64,000 nt of DNA from Metabacillus niabensis (lineage in GTDB: Bacteria; Bacillota; Bacilli; Bacillales; Bacillaceae): contig NZ_JAIVLH010000007.1 in NCBI RefSeq assembly GCF_020524345.1, positions 1-64,000 on the forward strand. The letters are read 5' to 3'. Below the pieces are notes generated by a model. The model made no database searches. It saw only the letters and a list, made by a program, of their open reading frames with translations, and had not been told where the DNA came from. How positions within the stretch are numbered: the stretch's first letter is position 1; every line of letters begins with the position of its first letter. This document shows, in pieces, positions 49,868 to 58,803 of this stretch. The translations under genes and the position numbers were made by a program.

Positions 49868-51169
49868 ATGAAAAAGACGTTCTTACTATCTTTATTTTTA
49901 GTCTTCTCATTGATTGTTTCAGCGTGTAGCTCTGGCGGCTCATCAGATGAAGCATCATCAGAAGGTGGCAGCAGTGAAGGTGGCGGTGACACATCCGCAC
50001 CATTAGATATTTTCAGCTGGTGGACTGGCGCTGGTGAAGAAGATGGCTTAAAAGCACTTCTCGCACTATTTGAAGAAAAACACCCGGATATTCCGATCGA
50101 AAACGCAGCGGTAGCAGGTGGAGCAGGAACAAATGCAAAAGCTGTGCTGGCAAGCCGTATGCAAGGGGACGATCCTCCGGCAACATTCCAGGTTCATGGT
50201 GGGGCTGAGCTAAACGAAGGCTGGGTAGCAGCTGGAAAAATGGAACCACTTAATGACTTTTACCAAGAAGAAGGCTTAAGCGATAAATTCCCACAAGATT
50301 TAATTGACATGGTAAGTAAAGATGGCAACATCTACTCTGTACCGGTGAACATCCACCGCGGAAATGTTCTTTGGTACAACAAAAAATTACTCGATGAAAA
50401 TGGCTTACAAGCACCAACAACATTTGATGAGTTTTTTGAAGTAGCAGATGCATTAAAAGCAAAAGGCATCACACCGTTAGCACTTGGTGACAAAGAGCCT
50501 TGGACTGCAACACATCTTTATGAAACGGTTCTACTAGGGGTATTAGGAACAGAGGACTATGGCAAGCTTTGGACTGGTGAACTATCATTTGACGATCCAA
50601 AGGTAACCAAAGCAGCAGAAATCTTTAAAAAGATGCTTTCCTATGTAAACGAAGACCATGCATCACGCAACTGGCAGGATGCCACACAATTAGTAGCAAA
50701 CGGTGAAGCGGCAATGAATGTGATGGGTGACTGGGCAAAAGGATATCTTGTCAATGACTTAAAACAAGCTGTGAACGAAGACTTTGGCTATGTGCCAACA
50801 CCAGGTACAGACGGTCAATTCATGGTTATTACCGATACATTTGGTTTACCAACAGGTGTTGAAAATCCGGAAGGTGTGAAACAATTCTTAAGTGTATTAG
50901 CATCTGTTGAAGGGCAGGACGCATTCAACCCGCTAAAAGGATCCATCCCGGCACGTATTGATGCAGACGTGGAAAAATATGACCAATACGGAAAAGACAC
51001 AATCGAAGACTTCAAAGAAGCAACACTTGCACCAAGCTTAGCACACGGCTCAGCTGCATCTGAAGGCTTCTTAACAAAAGTAAATCAAAACGTGAACATC
51101 TTCGTTACACAACAAGATGTAGGTCAATTCACAGATTCCTTAGTTGCTGCAGCTGCAGAACTCAAGTAA
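49868..51169 (+). CDS. Sugar ABC transporter substrate-binding lipoprotein (CUT1)
   Basis: This 433-aa lipoprotein (lipobox VSAC, Cys20) has a Ser/Gly-rich linker and a type-1 solute-binding fold. The mature sequence (DIFSWWTGAGEEDGLKALL; ATFQVHGGAELNEGWVAAGK) resembles the glucose/mannose-type binding proteins of CUT1 transporters. It lies after the two-component genes, with the likely operator palindrome GTAA-GCGA-TTAC just upstream (49828-49839). A terminator-like hairpin separates it from the permeases, a common way to make more binding protein. Confidence 0.9.
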   Translation: MKKTFLLSLFLVFSLIVSACSSGGSSDEASSEGGSSEGGGDTSAPLDIFSWWTGAGEEDGLKALLALFEEKHPDIPIENAAVAGGAGTNAKAVLASRMQGDDPPATFQVHGGAELNEGWVAAGKMEPLNDFYQEEGLSDKFPQDLIDMVSKDGNIYSVPVNIHRGNVLWYNKKLLDENGLQAPTTFDEFFEVADALKAKGITPLALGDKEPWTATHLYETVLLGVLGTEDYGKLWTGELSFDDPKVTKAAEIFKKMLSYVNEDHASRNWQDATQLVANGEAAMNVMGDWAKGYLVNDLKQAVNEDFGYVPTPGTDGQFMVITDTFGLPTGVENPEGVKQFLSVLASVEGQDAFNPLKGSIPARIDADVEKYDQYGKDTIEDFKEATLAPSLAHGSAASEGFLTKVNQNVNIFVTQQDVGQFTDSLVAAAAELK

Positions 51170-51174
51170 TGATC

Positions 51175-51207
51175 AAGGGGATGAGCATTGTCTCTTCCCC
51201 TTTTTTA
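51175..51207 (+). terminator. Terminator or attenuator after the binding-protein gene
   Basis: AAGGGGATGAG pairs with CTCTTCCCCTT (one G-U or mismatch) and is followed by TTTT. Confidence 0.8.
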
Positions 51208-51270
51208 AAACGATTAGAAAATGGATACTTTTTCTCAAACTTTGGTGCTATGTAATGAGTATTAGAGCTG

Positions 51271-51400
51271 GGCGATTTCCGCTCCAGGATGCTCGCTTTC
51301 CGTGGGGCGTGCGGTGAGCCTCCTCGCCGCTCTGCGTCTGTGGGGTCTCACCTGCAACGCTACTCCCACAGGAGTCTCGCACCTTCCGCTCCAATCACCC
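51271..51400. repeat. GC-rich dispersed repeat, reverse orientation
   Basis: Its reverse complement begins with GATTGGAGCGGAAGG and contains GACTCCTGTGGGAG and GAGGAGGCTCA. I recognise it as a common intergenic repeat of Bacillus genomes. A forward copy follows at 51472. Confidence 0.75.
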
Positions 51401-51471
51401 TAAATAGTTATAGCTTGAAGACTGTTTTCGTATGAATTCTTGCTATTAAATACTATTTATAAAACACAATA

Positions 51472-51598
51472 GTGGAATGGAGCGGAAGACACTTGACTCC
51501 TGCGGGAGATAGAGGAAAGGCTAAGACCCCGCAAGCGAAGCTGAGGAGGCTTAGCTTCCTCCCCGGCGAATCTTGTGTCTGCAGCGTAATGGAACGGT
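51472..51598. repeat. GC-rich dispersed repeat, forward orientation
   Basis: Begins GTGGAATGGAGCGGAAG, contains GACTCCTGCGGGAG and GAGGAGGCTTAGC, and ends near GGAACGGT. It is inverted relative to the copy at 51271-51400, so the pair can form one large structure between the binding-protein gene and the permeases. Confidence 0.75.
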
Positions 51599-51662
51599 CT
51601 TGTTCTTACGTAACCTGTCTTAAATACTATAGCTCCAATTTTTAGTAAAGTATCCCTCTAAA

Positions 51663-51718
51663 AGAGGTCATTCAGGAAACGTCCACCATAATAGGGGAAC
51701 GATTCCTGAATGACCTCT
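51663..51718 (+). promoter_or_regulatory. Perfect 16-bp inverted repeat in the permease leader
   Basis: AGAGGTCATTCAGGAA (51663-51678) and TTCCTGAATGACCTCT (51703-51718) are exact inverted copies around a 24-bp loop. The stem ends 5 nt before the ribosome binding site at 51723 and has no T-run, so it is more likely an mRNA-stabilising or operator structure than a terminator. Confidence 0.75.
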
Positions 51719-51739
51719 CATAAAGGAGGAGAAACGCAG

Positions 51740-52708
51740 ATGGAAACAGTCAAACCAACACATGCAGCAGAACGGATGGTCACATCCCTGCCAAAAAAGA
51801 AAAAACTATCAAGTGATCATCTCATGGCAATCGGCTTTATCCTGCCATCATTCATTCTTATCTTAATTTTTGTATATGGCTTTATCGGCTGGACCGGATA
51901 TGTCTCATTCAGTAACTGGAACTCACTCGTCCCAGACTTTTCATTCGCAGGCTTAAAAAACTATATCTACCTGTTCCAAGACTTCCGCTTCCAAGCTGAC
52001 CTGCGGAACACAATCTTTTTCACGGTTCTATTCATCGGCTTTGTCATCATAAGCGGAATGGGACTTGCCATACTACTAGATCAAAAAATCAAAGGAGAAC
52101 CGATCTTCCGAAACCTGTTCTTTTTCCCGATGGCATTATCATTCGTTGTCACAGGTGTTGTGTGGCAATGGCTTCTAAACCCATCAACAGGTGTGAACTT
52201 GTTTTTAAATAAACTAGGTCTAAATCCAAAATGGTACACAGACACAAATATTCTCGCAGGCTTTCAATGGGGAAAAATTGAATTTGGAATTCCGGCAGCA
52301 CTTCTGGCCGTCGTTATCGCAGCCGTTTGGCAAATGACAGGATTCTCACTCGCGATGTATTTAGCGGGGTTACGCGGTATTCCTGATGAAGTCAGAGAAG
52401 CGGCACGTATGGACGGTGCATCAGAATTCTTAATCTATCGAAAAATCATTCTACCATTATTGCGTCCAATCACCGTGAGTGTCATCATCATCATGGCTCA
52501 CATCTCACTGAAAATCTTTGACTTAATCTATGCCATGACAGGTCCCGGCGCAAACTTCGTCACAGACGTACCAGGTGTGTACATGTTTGAAACCACATTC
52601 CGTGGCAACTACTACGCAAACGGGGCGGCGATTGCGATCATCATGCTTGTCTCAGTGGCGATCTTCATCGTGCCATACCTAATCCACAGCAGAAAGGCGG
52701 AAGCATAA
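51740..52708 (+). CDS. Sugar ABC transporter permease (MalF-like)
   Basis: This 322-aa permease has six transmembrane helices and the EAA loop of CUT1 permeases (VREAARMDGASEFLIYRKIILPLLRP). I chose ATG 51740, 10 nt after AAGGAGG; the longer frame would start inside the inverted repeat. It is paired with the second permease one base later. No ATPase gene lies in the cluster, so a shared MsmK-type ATPase is likely. Confidence 0.92.
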   Translation: METVKPTHAAERMVTSLPKKKKLSSDHLMAIGFILPSFILILIFVYGFIGWTGYVSFSNWNSLVPDFSFAGLKNYIYLFQDFRFQADLRNTIFFTVLFIGFVIISGMGLAILLDQKIKGEPIFRNLFFFPMALSFVVTGVVWQWLLNPSTGVNLFLNKLGLNPKWYTDTNILAGFQWGKIEFGIPAALLAVVIAAVWQMTGFSLAMYLAGLRGIPDEVREAARMDGASEFLIYRKIILPLLRPITVSVIIIMAHISLKIFDLIYAMTGPGANFVTDVPGVYMFETTFRGNYYANGAAIAIIMLVSVAIFIVPYLIHSRKAEA

Positions 52709-52709
52709 C

Positions 52710-53531
52710 ATGGTGCTACAACGAATCAGCAAACCGATAATCTATCTTATCCTAATCGCCATGAGCCTCTTCTTCCTCATGCCGGTCTACGTCATGTTGA
52801 TTACAAGCTTAAAACCGTTTGACCAAGTTACACTTGCAACGATGTGGGAGCTGCCGAAGACATTGGACTTCAGTGGTTATTCAGAAGCATTTGAAAAGCT
52901 GGCACCAAACTTATTGAATTCATTCTACCTTGTGATCCCGGCCACACTTCTATCAGCATTACTAGGTGCCATGAACGGCTATGTATTAGCCAAATGGAAA
53001 TTCAAAGGTGCAGATATCTTATTTACAATCATCCTGTTCGGAATGTTTATTCCATACCAAAGTATTTTAATTCCGTTAATTCAATTTCTAAGAGAAATCG
53101 GTCTTTACAACACAATCCCGGGCCTTGTCTTCGTTCACGTTGTGTACGGCTTACCGATCACAACACTCATGTTCCGTAACTTCTACGCGAATATCCCGGA
53201 TGAAATGATCGAGTCAGCACAGATTGACGGTGCAGGCTTCATCGGAATCTTTCGCCATATTATGATTCCACTTTCGATTACAAGCTTTGTTGTTGTAGCG
53301 ATCTGGCAGTTTACGAACATTTGGAATGAATTTTTGTTCGCCGTCACGATCACAACATCTGATCAACAGCCGATTATGGTGGCGCTGCAGAACTTATCTG
53401 GAAGTCAAATTGTGCATTGGAATGTGCAGATGGCTGGGGCACTATTAGCGGCATTGCCTACATTATTAGTTTATATTCTATTAGGGAAGTATTTTGTAAA
53501 AGGGTTGTTGGCTGGATCTGTGAAAGGGTAA
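52710..53531 (+). CDS. Sugar ABC transporter permease (MalG-like)
   Basis: This 273-aa permease has six transmembrane helices and the EAA motif (MIESAQIDGAGFIGIFRHIMIPLS). It starts one base after the stop of the partner permease, with AAAGGCGG upstream. It is the last gene of the transporter; a weak hairpin at 53538 follows. Confidence 0.92.
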   Translation: MVLQRISKPIIYLILIAMSLFFLMPVYVMLITSLKPFDQVTLATMWELPKTLDFSGYSEAFEKLAPNLLNSFYLVIPATLLSALLGAMNGYVLAKWKFKGADILFTIILFGMFIPYQSILIPLIQFLREIGLYNTIPGLVFVHVVYGLPITTLMFRNFYANIPDEMIESAQIDGAGFIGIFRHIMIPLSITSFVVVAIWQFTNIWNEFLFAVTITTSDQQPIMVALQNLSGSQIVHWNVQMAGALLAALPTLLVYILLGKYFVKGLLAGSVKG

Positions 53532-53537
53532 GAGTGT

Positions 53538-53564
53538 AGGCAGTCTCCGAGAAGGAGACTGCCT
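53538..53564 (+). terminator. Hairpin after the sugar permease genes
   Basis: A perfect 11-bp AGGCAGTCTCC/GGAGACTGCCT stem. The T-run is weak. Confidence 0.6.
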
Positions 53565-53597
53565 GTTGCTATAGAAGAAAATCGCTATTTAAAATCC

Positions 53598-54005
53598 TTA
53601 ATTCAAACTAAACACACCATAGACCCAAATATTCCCTTTATCAGAGACATACTCTTGTGGGTTTATTGGATTTCCATCTTTATCATAAATATAAATAGAA
53701 GCCACCCCATTTGCAGCAGATACTCCTACTCGATATCCACTAGCGATCATTGTTTCATCTGGAGTGACAATAAAGGAGTGAATCTTCTCTGTGCAGCTTT
53801 TATAATAAATTAGAACTCTCGTTTGTTCAGTGACGACTTTCTCAACATTCAGAGGAGCATGTCGATCATCCTCAACAACTTTCCACCCATCACCATAATT
53901 TTTGATCGACGCTGCAATCTCATACCTGGAGGAATGACCTCCATATGTAAATCCTACTAATACTAGGATAACTAGTATCACTAGAATAATTCTTTCAAGT
54001 TTCAT
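53598..54005 (-). CDS. Signal-anchored hypothetical protein
   Basis: This 135-aa protein has an N-terminal transmembrane anchor (about 5-22) and an outer beta-rich domain of about 105 residues with one cysteine. I do not recognise a family. I chose ATG 54005 (MKLERII) because GGAGG lies 8 nt upstream; the six-residue longer frame lies before the site. Nothing in the neighbourhood indicates a job. Confidence 0.75.
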   Translation of the reverse strand: MKLERIILVILVILVLVGFTYGGHSSRYEIAASIKNYGDGWKVVEDDRHAPLNVEKVVTEQTRVLIYYKSCTEKIHSFIVTPDETMIASGYRVGVSAANGVASIYIYDKDGNPINPQEYVSDKGNIWVYGVFSLN

Positions 54006-54389
54006 CAACAAGACCTCCATCATTCTCGTACTCTATATAACTAGATTAGACAAAAGGACAAAAAAAGTCTGTCAGTATATGGAAGAGAAAAGTAGGTCCT
54101 TCTGTCGATTCAGTTCAAGAGGCTTTTTTCACATAACATCTATCATATCATTTCTTAGTGGGAACAGTCCTCCTTTCAACTCTTTTCTTCCCCTCTATTA
54201 TCAGTTAAACTGCAATAGTGTTAGACATAGCGGTGTGAAATGCCGGATGAAGAGCAATGTGCTATCATTTTAATTAATCCGGGATAGAACTCATGGAGTA
54301 AATGGCGACTTATTCTGATGGAGTTTCAAAGTAATAGGGAGAACACGGTAAAAGTGGAGCCGGTCCCTGTATAGTATAGGAGCAAAACA
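54006..54389. other. Divergent promoter region before the kinase gene
   Basis: This 384-bp stretch lies between the anchored protein and the KinB-like kinase. I see no supported gene; a 64-codon frame at 54079 lacks a ribosome binding site and protein character. Confidence 0.4.
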
Positions 54390-55667
54390 ATGAACTTTAT
54401 TTATTTCAATCAACATGTACTAGATAATTTATTTTATATACTAGTTAGTCTACTTATCTTTTTTGTTTTATACGAAAATATGAATGTGCTCAGATTATAT
54501 AAAAAAACGCTTCTTACCGCATGTGCTAGTGTGCCAATTATTTTGTGTATGAAGTTTCCGATTTATATTGATGATTATTGTATTCATGATTTAAGGCAAA
54601 TCCCTTTTCTTCTTGGGATTCTTTATGGGGGGTGGCCTGTTGGTGCAGCTCTTCTGTTCATTTTATTAATGGCCAGATTTGCTATATATGGCTTTAACCT
54701 AATCACGCTAGTTATTTATCTTTTCCTTTTTATTACAGCAGCCCTCTTTTCAAAAAAATTCAATAAGTTTAATAGAAAGTATAAATTAGGAAGTGCTGCG
54801 CTTTTTTCTATTTTACTTGGGGGTATGTCAACTGCGATCGCTCTATTGATGTCAGACTCTTTTAGAGTCACGGAGGCATATGTTTTTTATTTTATGTTGA
54901 TTCCTCCCTTTATTATGTTTTTTGCTGTCTATATTATCGAGGTATTAAGAGATGCTATTCATTTAAAGACAAAAATTATCAAGCTGGAAAAGATGGAGGT
55001 GGTTAGTCAGCTTGCAGCGAGCATATCACATGAAGTGAGAAATCCATTAACCGTTGTAAAAGGATTTATCCACTTGTTAAAAGACCCCAACCTATCTCAG
55101 GGAGTAAGGAATGGATATTTTCAGCATGTCACTAGTGAGCTTGATCGTGCCGAGACGATTATTAGTGATTATTTAGCCTTTGCAAAGCCGGCAATAGAAA
55201 AAGTTGAGGACATCTTTGTCGATCGCGAAATAAGAAGTATCATTGAGATGATCAAGCCATTAGCGAGCATGAGCTCAGTTGAGATATCAGAATCAATTGA
55301 ACCAGCGACAATTCGTGGAAATTCTCAGTACTTTAAGCAATGCTTTTTAAACTTGATGAAAAATGGAGTAGAGGCAATGCCTAACGGTGGAGAGCTTAAC
55401 ATTCTCATGCAGGCTGACAAGGGAAAAATGCTGATTAAAATAAGTGATAACGGTGTAGGAATGACCAAGGAGCAAATCAACCGTTTTGGTGAACCATATT
55501 ACAGTAGTAAAGAAAAAGGAACTGGACTCGGTTCAATGGTCGCTATTCGAACCATCCAAATGATGAATGGTACTCTTGATATAAAAAGTGATCAAAATGA
55601 AGGGACGACGATTACCGTCACATTCCCCTCTGTGAATAGAGATCGTCCCTTGCAATTAGATAAATGA
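54390..55667 (+). CDS. KinB-like sensor histidine kinase
   Basis: This 425-aa kinase has six N-terminal transmembrane helices (about 10-195, with the 5TM-5TMR_LYT layout), a HisKA domain with His214 in AASISHEVRNPL, and a HATPase domain with DNGVGMTKE and GTGLGSM. This is the architecture of the sporulation kinase KinB, which feeds phosphate to Spo0F. No kbaA or response regulator gene lies next to it, as for phosphorelay kinases. The specific role is inferred. Confidence 0.88.
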   Translation: MNFIYFNQHVLDNLFYILVSLLIFFVLYENMNVLRLYKKTLLTACASVPIILCMKFPIYIDDYCIHDLRQIPFLLGILYGGWPVGAALLFILLMARFAIYGFNLITLVIYLFLFITAALFSKKFNKFNRKYKLGSAALFSILLGGMSTAIALLMSDSFRVTEAYVFYFMLIPPFIMFFAVYIIEVLRDAIHLKTKIIKLEKMEVVSQLAASISHEVRNPLTVVKGFIHLLKDPNLSQGVRNGYFQHVTSELDRAETIISDYLAFAKPAIEKVEDIFVDREIRSIIEMIKPLASMSSVEISESIEPATIRGNSQYFKQCFLNLMKNGVEAMPNGGELNILMQADKGKMLIKISDNGVGMTKEQINRFGEPYYSSKEKGTGLGSMVAIRTIQMMNGTLDIKSDQNEGTTITVTFPSVNRDRPLQLDK

Positions 55668-55700
55668 GCATGAGGATAATGACAAGAAAGTGGTGAAAGC

Positions 55701-56876
55701 ATGGATATTTCCAGAAATGATCCATGTCCGTGCGGCAGTGGAAAAAAACACAAAAAATGTTGTATGAACGATACAGTTATCTCCCTCCACTCCATTCGTG
55801 ACAGAGAATTAACAGAGCTTCAAGGTGAGTTACTCACATATGCATTGACTCAGCATGAAGAACTATTAGCAGTAAGTTATGAAGAATTTATTCAGGAAAT
55901 TGACCTTGATGAAGATGAGGAAGAATTGGTTTTATTCCTCTTTACTACCTGGTCCCTCTTTAGCATTTTAGACGATACCGATCAAACAATTGTTGAGCAG
56001 TTTATAAATAAAAAAAAGAAAGAAAATAAACTTCGTGCCTCAACCCTTGAGCAGTTAGAAAAATGGATAGGTGCTACTGCATCCTTTACTATCGTCACTA
56101 AGATCATGGAAGATCTGCATATCGAAGTAGAGGACATCTTCACAGAAGAAAAGAAAATCGTCAAGCTTCAGGAAGAAGACCCAGGGATACAAGAAGGTGT
56201 CGGGTTAGTAGGATTTTTACTTCCATATGGATCCTATGATTCCTATTACACAATGTATCTCGACTTTCCAGAGAATGAAGCAGTAATCTTAAAAAATGAA
56301 TTTCAAGCAATGTATGATGCAAGTGATGTAAAAGATTCCTCCATATTGATGAGAGTGAACTTTCCTAGCATCATGGTAAGCATGTTGACAGAAGGATTTG
56401 ATGAGAGGCTTGATGTAGATCAATTAGATTGGGAGAACCCCATCTATCATGCGGTTGCACAGGTTTATAAGCAACATATCGAACATTTCGATCTTCCAGA
56501 GCAAATTCAAGATCTGGGTGTAACTCTATGGTATATCTTCTGTAAAAAAGAACAACCAACAATTCGAAAATTTAAAAACTATGCGGCAGCACTTCATTAT
56601 TATATCGATCATAAGCTGCCAATTCTCAACTTCCTTACACAAGCAGATGTTGCAGAAATGTATGAAGTAAGTAAGGGCTCACTAGCAAAAGCTTATAAGC
56701 ATCTTGAAAAGGGATTAGAAGATGAGCTGGATAAACTATATGACTTTATGGAACAAATGGAAGATGAGGACGAGGAGAATATTTTCTTCGACGATTATGA
56801 AATAGACGAAGATGATGATGAATTTGACTTCGAGGATCTCTTCTCATTTAATGAAGAACCTAAGAATCAAAAATAA
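55701..56876 (+). CDS. SEC-C zinc-finger protein
   Basis: This 391-aa protein starts with a SEC-C metal-binding motif: Cys9, Cys11, Cys20 and Cys21 in NDPCPCGSGKKHKKCC. The rest is helical, of unknown function, with a strongly acidic C-terminal tail (about 355-391). The same motif sits at the end of SecA, where it binds zinc and SecB. The protein lies 33 nt after the kinase gene and could be cotranscribed. Confidence 0.85.
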   Translation: MDISRNDPCPCGSGKKHKKCCMNDTVISLHSIRDRELTELQGELLTYALTQHEELLAVSYEEFIQEIDLDEDEEELVLFLFTTWSLFSILDDTDQTIVEQFINKKKKENKLRASTLEQLEKWIGATASFTIVTKIMEDLHIEVEDIFTEEKKIVKLQEEDPGIQEGVGLVGFLLPYGSYDSYYTMYLDFPENEAVILKNEFQAMYDASDVKDSSILMRVNFPSIMVSMLTEGFDERLDVDQLDWENPIYHAVAQVYKQHIEHFDLPEQIQDLGVTLWYIFCKKEQPTIRKFKNYAAALHYYIDHKLPILNFLTQADVAEMYEVSKGSLAKAYKHLEKGLEDELDKLYDFMEQMEDEDEENIFFDDYEIDEDDDEFDFEDLFSFNEEPKNQK

Positions 56877-56946
56877 AAAATACGCTTTCATTATCGCTCC
56901 AACTTGGTAAACTATAACTATGGTAAAAGTTTAGGAGAGTGAAAAC

Positions 56947-57843
56947 ATGTACACAATCGGCATTGACTTAGGAGGGACAAACCTGCGCATCGGCTTGTTC
57001 AACGAAAAAGGAGAAATCATCAACGAACAAAGCCGTCCAACAGAAGCGGAAAAAGGCCCGGAATACACCATCAACAACATGGCAGAAGCCATCAATGATC
57101 TTAAAACGCAATACGACATCAAAGCAGTGGGGATCGGCTCACCCGGCCCATTATTCCCGAACACAGGTATCATCATTGAGCCGCCAAATCTCCCAGGCTG
57201 GGTAAACGTCCCAATCGTGGACATATTGGAGGAGAAAATAGGACTGACAGTCAAGTTAGAAAACGACGCCAACGCAGCAGCTCTTGCTGAAGCTACACTT
57301 GGAGCGGGCAAGGGCGCAAGCAGTGTCTTCTTTGTCACCGTCAGCACAGGAATCGGAGGAGGCTATGTTTTAGGCGGCCAGCTTGTCTCAGGTGCGCAGG
57401 GAAACTGTGGGGAAATCGGCAACATGATCGTGAATCCAAGTCCTGATGCTTACCATGGTCCGGGGTTAAACAAAGGCGCACTGGAAGGATTGGCATCCGG
57501 AACCGCGATCGGTCGAATCGGAAAAGAACGACTAAACATCACAAACGGTGCACAAGGTGTATTTCACCTTGCAGAGCAAGGGAACCAGCAAGCACAGGAA
57601 ATTGTTGACGAAGCCATCAACTATCTTGCGATTGGCCTGGCAAACATTATTCATACGGTAAACCCGGAAGTAATTGTCATTGGTGGAGGAGTCATGAAAT
57701 CGAAAGACTTGATTTTAAAGCCATTGATTGAAAAAACAAGAGAGTATATGTACCCAAGCTTAAAGGAGTCACTAGTCATCAAGCCAGCTGAATTAGATCA
57801 GAAAGCAGGTCTTATAGGAGCTGGACTGTTACCGCAAAGATAA
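56947..57843 (+). CDS. ROK-family glucokinase-like sugar kinase without the zinc motif
   Basis: This 298-aa ROK protein has the ATP-binding DLGGTNLRIG (6-15), the sugar-binding ENDANAAALAEA (about 103-114) and TGIGGGYVLGG. The usual ROK cysteine motif (CxCGxxGC) is absent: the place reads YHGPGLNKGALEGLASG. GNCGEIGN occupies the place of GEIGH. It probably phosphorylates glucose or a related hexose; the nearby CUT1 transporter is a candidate source. AGGAGAG precedes the ATG. Confidence 0.88.
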   Translation: MYTIGIDLGGTNLRIGLFNEKGEIINEQSRPTEAEKGPEYTINNMAEAINDLKTQYDIKAVGIGSPGPLFPNTGIIIEPPNLPGWVNVPIVDILEEKIGLTVKLENDANAAALAEATLGAGKGASSVFFVTVSTGIGGGYVLGGQLVSGAQGNCGEIGNMIVNPSPDAYHGPGLNKGALEGLASGTAIGRIGKERLNITNGAQGVFHLAEQGNQQAQEIVDEAINYLAIGLANIIHTVNPEVIVIGGGVMKSKDLILKPLIEKTREYMYPSLKESLVIKPAELDQKAGLIGAGLLPQR

Positions 57844-57860
57844 CTTTTACGGCCAAGCAA

Positions 57861-57900
57861 AAAAACGCCTCATTATGTCCAAACATAATGAGGCGTTCTA
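57861..57900. terminator. Bidirectional terminator between the ROK gene and the 33-aa gene
   Basis: A perfect 14-bp AACGCCTCATTATG/CATAATGAGGCGTT stem flanked by an A-run and by T residues serves both convergent genes. Confidence 0.9.
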
Positions 57901-57906
57901 TTTATA

Positions 57907-58008
57907 TTAAAACAAAAGCTTAAGCAGTAAAATCAACCCGGCCCATAATGGAATACTTAACATCGTGCCCCACATAACTCCATTCAACACATTTCCTTGA
58001 CTCTCCAT
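57907..58008 (-). CDS. 33-aa single-span membrane peptide
   Basis: ATG 58008 follows AAGGAG by 9 nt on the minus strand and encodes MESQGNVLNGVMWGTMLSIP and a hydrophobic C terminus with a single transmembrane helix (about 14-32). It ends at the shared terminator. Small one-helix proteins of this type are common in Bacillus; function unknown. Confidence 0.7.
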   Translation of the reverse strand: MESQGNVLNGVMWGTMLSIPLWAGLILLLKLLF

Positions 58009-58192
58009 TATCAACCACTCCTTATGTAAAAAATATCTTAAATCTTAACTAAATATTATCTGAAAACGCTTACAAAGTCTATACCTATTAAAAGAACAGG
58101 TGAAAAGTCATGAAAACTCTCTTTTGAAATGAAAAACTGGTTAGAATCAACTGCTTCTGTAAAACATAAAAGAAGATGAAGGGAGGATAAAC

Positions 58193-58399
58193 ATGGTCTC
58201 AAATTTACCAGGCAGGATTAATGTCATTTTTCAACATGATGAGAAAAAAGTACATCAATTAATCGATCTCACTCAACTAACAGCATTACTTGGCTCCGAC
58301 CTTATACATATCGATGAAATGCTAGAACCAAAACGGATAGACAAAAAAGTGTGGGTGCGAAATATAAATGGGGTAACTCTACTAATAAAGCTAAAGTAA
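58193..58399 (+). CDS. 68-aa hypothetical protein
   Basis: ATG 58193 follows GAAGGGAGG, a strong ribosome binding site. The 68-aa product is soluble with a predicted beta-alpha character and no recognised domain. A terminator-like hairpin follows. It is convergent with the 35-aa gene on the minus strand. Confidence 0.65.
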   Translation: MVSNLPGRINVIFQHDEKKVHQLIDLTQLTALLGSDLIHIDEMLEPKRIDKKVWVRNINGVTLLIKLK

Positions 58400-58409
58400 C
58401 AGCAAAACA

Positions 58410-58468
58410 AACAAAAACCCTACAACTGCACTCCAGAGATAGCAAATCTCTTAAGTCCAATTGTAGGG
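58410..58468. terminator. Bidirectional terminator between the 68-aa and 35-aa genes
   Basis: CCCTACAACTG pairs with CAATTGTAGGG around an inner AGAGA/TCTCT hairpin. On the minus strand GGGTTTTTGTTTG follows, giving the stronger signal in that direction. Confidence 0.75.
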
Positions 58469-58483
58469 TGTTCTATGTAAATC

Positions 58484-58591
58484 CTACCCAATTCTTCTCT
58501 TTTTCTTCCCACAGCGAACACAGCAATCGGAATAATAACTGTACTTGTGGTGCCTACTAAACAGACATATCAACTTTTTCATCATCTTCAC
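58484..58591 (-). CDS. 35-aa peptide behind a c-di-GMP-I riboswitch-like leader
   Basis: GTG 58591 (AGGGAG about 9 nt upstream) opens a 35-codon frame with a basic C terminus (CGKKKRRIG) and a CCVRC cysteine cluster that could bind metal. It starts about 22 nt after the riboswitch candidate at 58613 and ends before a terminator. No family recognised. It may be a real regulated peptide or just the end of a riboswitch-terminated leader. Confidence 0.5.
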   Translation of the reverse strand: MKMMKKLICLFSRHHKYSYYSDCCVRCGKKKRRIG

Positions 58592-58612
58592 TAAGATCGT
58601 CTCCCTGATTTA

Positions 58613-58690
58613 GGCAGCTCAGCCGTCATAGTTACAAAACCTTAGACCTGAAACTTTGCGTCCCTTTCTTTCAAAAGTTTTGCCTTTGTC
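58613..58690 (-). ncRNA. Cyclic di-GMP-I riboswitch-like element, second copy
   Basis: On the minus strand it has GGCAAAAC, a GAAA tetraloop, GGGACGCAAAG and CAGGTCTAAGG in GEMM-I order, and closes with GCTGAGCTGCC, which pairs GGCA with TGCC. The joining motif is complete. It precedes the 35-aa gene. Confidence 0.78.
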
Positions 58691-58765
58691 TAGTAAAGTA
58701 TAGTCAAATTATACCAGGAATCGATCTCAATAGTGAATAAATACATTTTGACATGATTCTACAAG

Positions 58766-58793
58766 AAAATCCCACCAAATTTGGTGGGATTTT
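58766..58793. terminator. Perfect 28-bp palindrome, bidirectional terminator
   Basis: AAAATCCCACCAAA and TTTGGTGGGATTTT meet without a loop. It ends the 43-aa gene on the minus strand. Confidence 0.85.
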
Positions 58794-58803
58794 CATCTAT
58801 CTT

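Noticed and set aside
54079-54273. 64-codon frame before the KinB-like kinase
   Set aside because: No ribosome binding site and a Ser/Phe-rich composition unlike a real protein.
58351-58560. 69-codon plus-strand frame overlapping the 68-aa gene
   Set aside because: It crosses the terminator hairpin and is antisense to the better-supported 35-aa frame.
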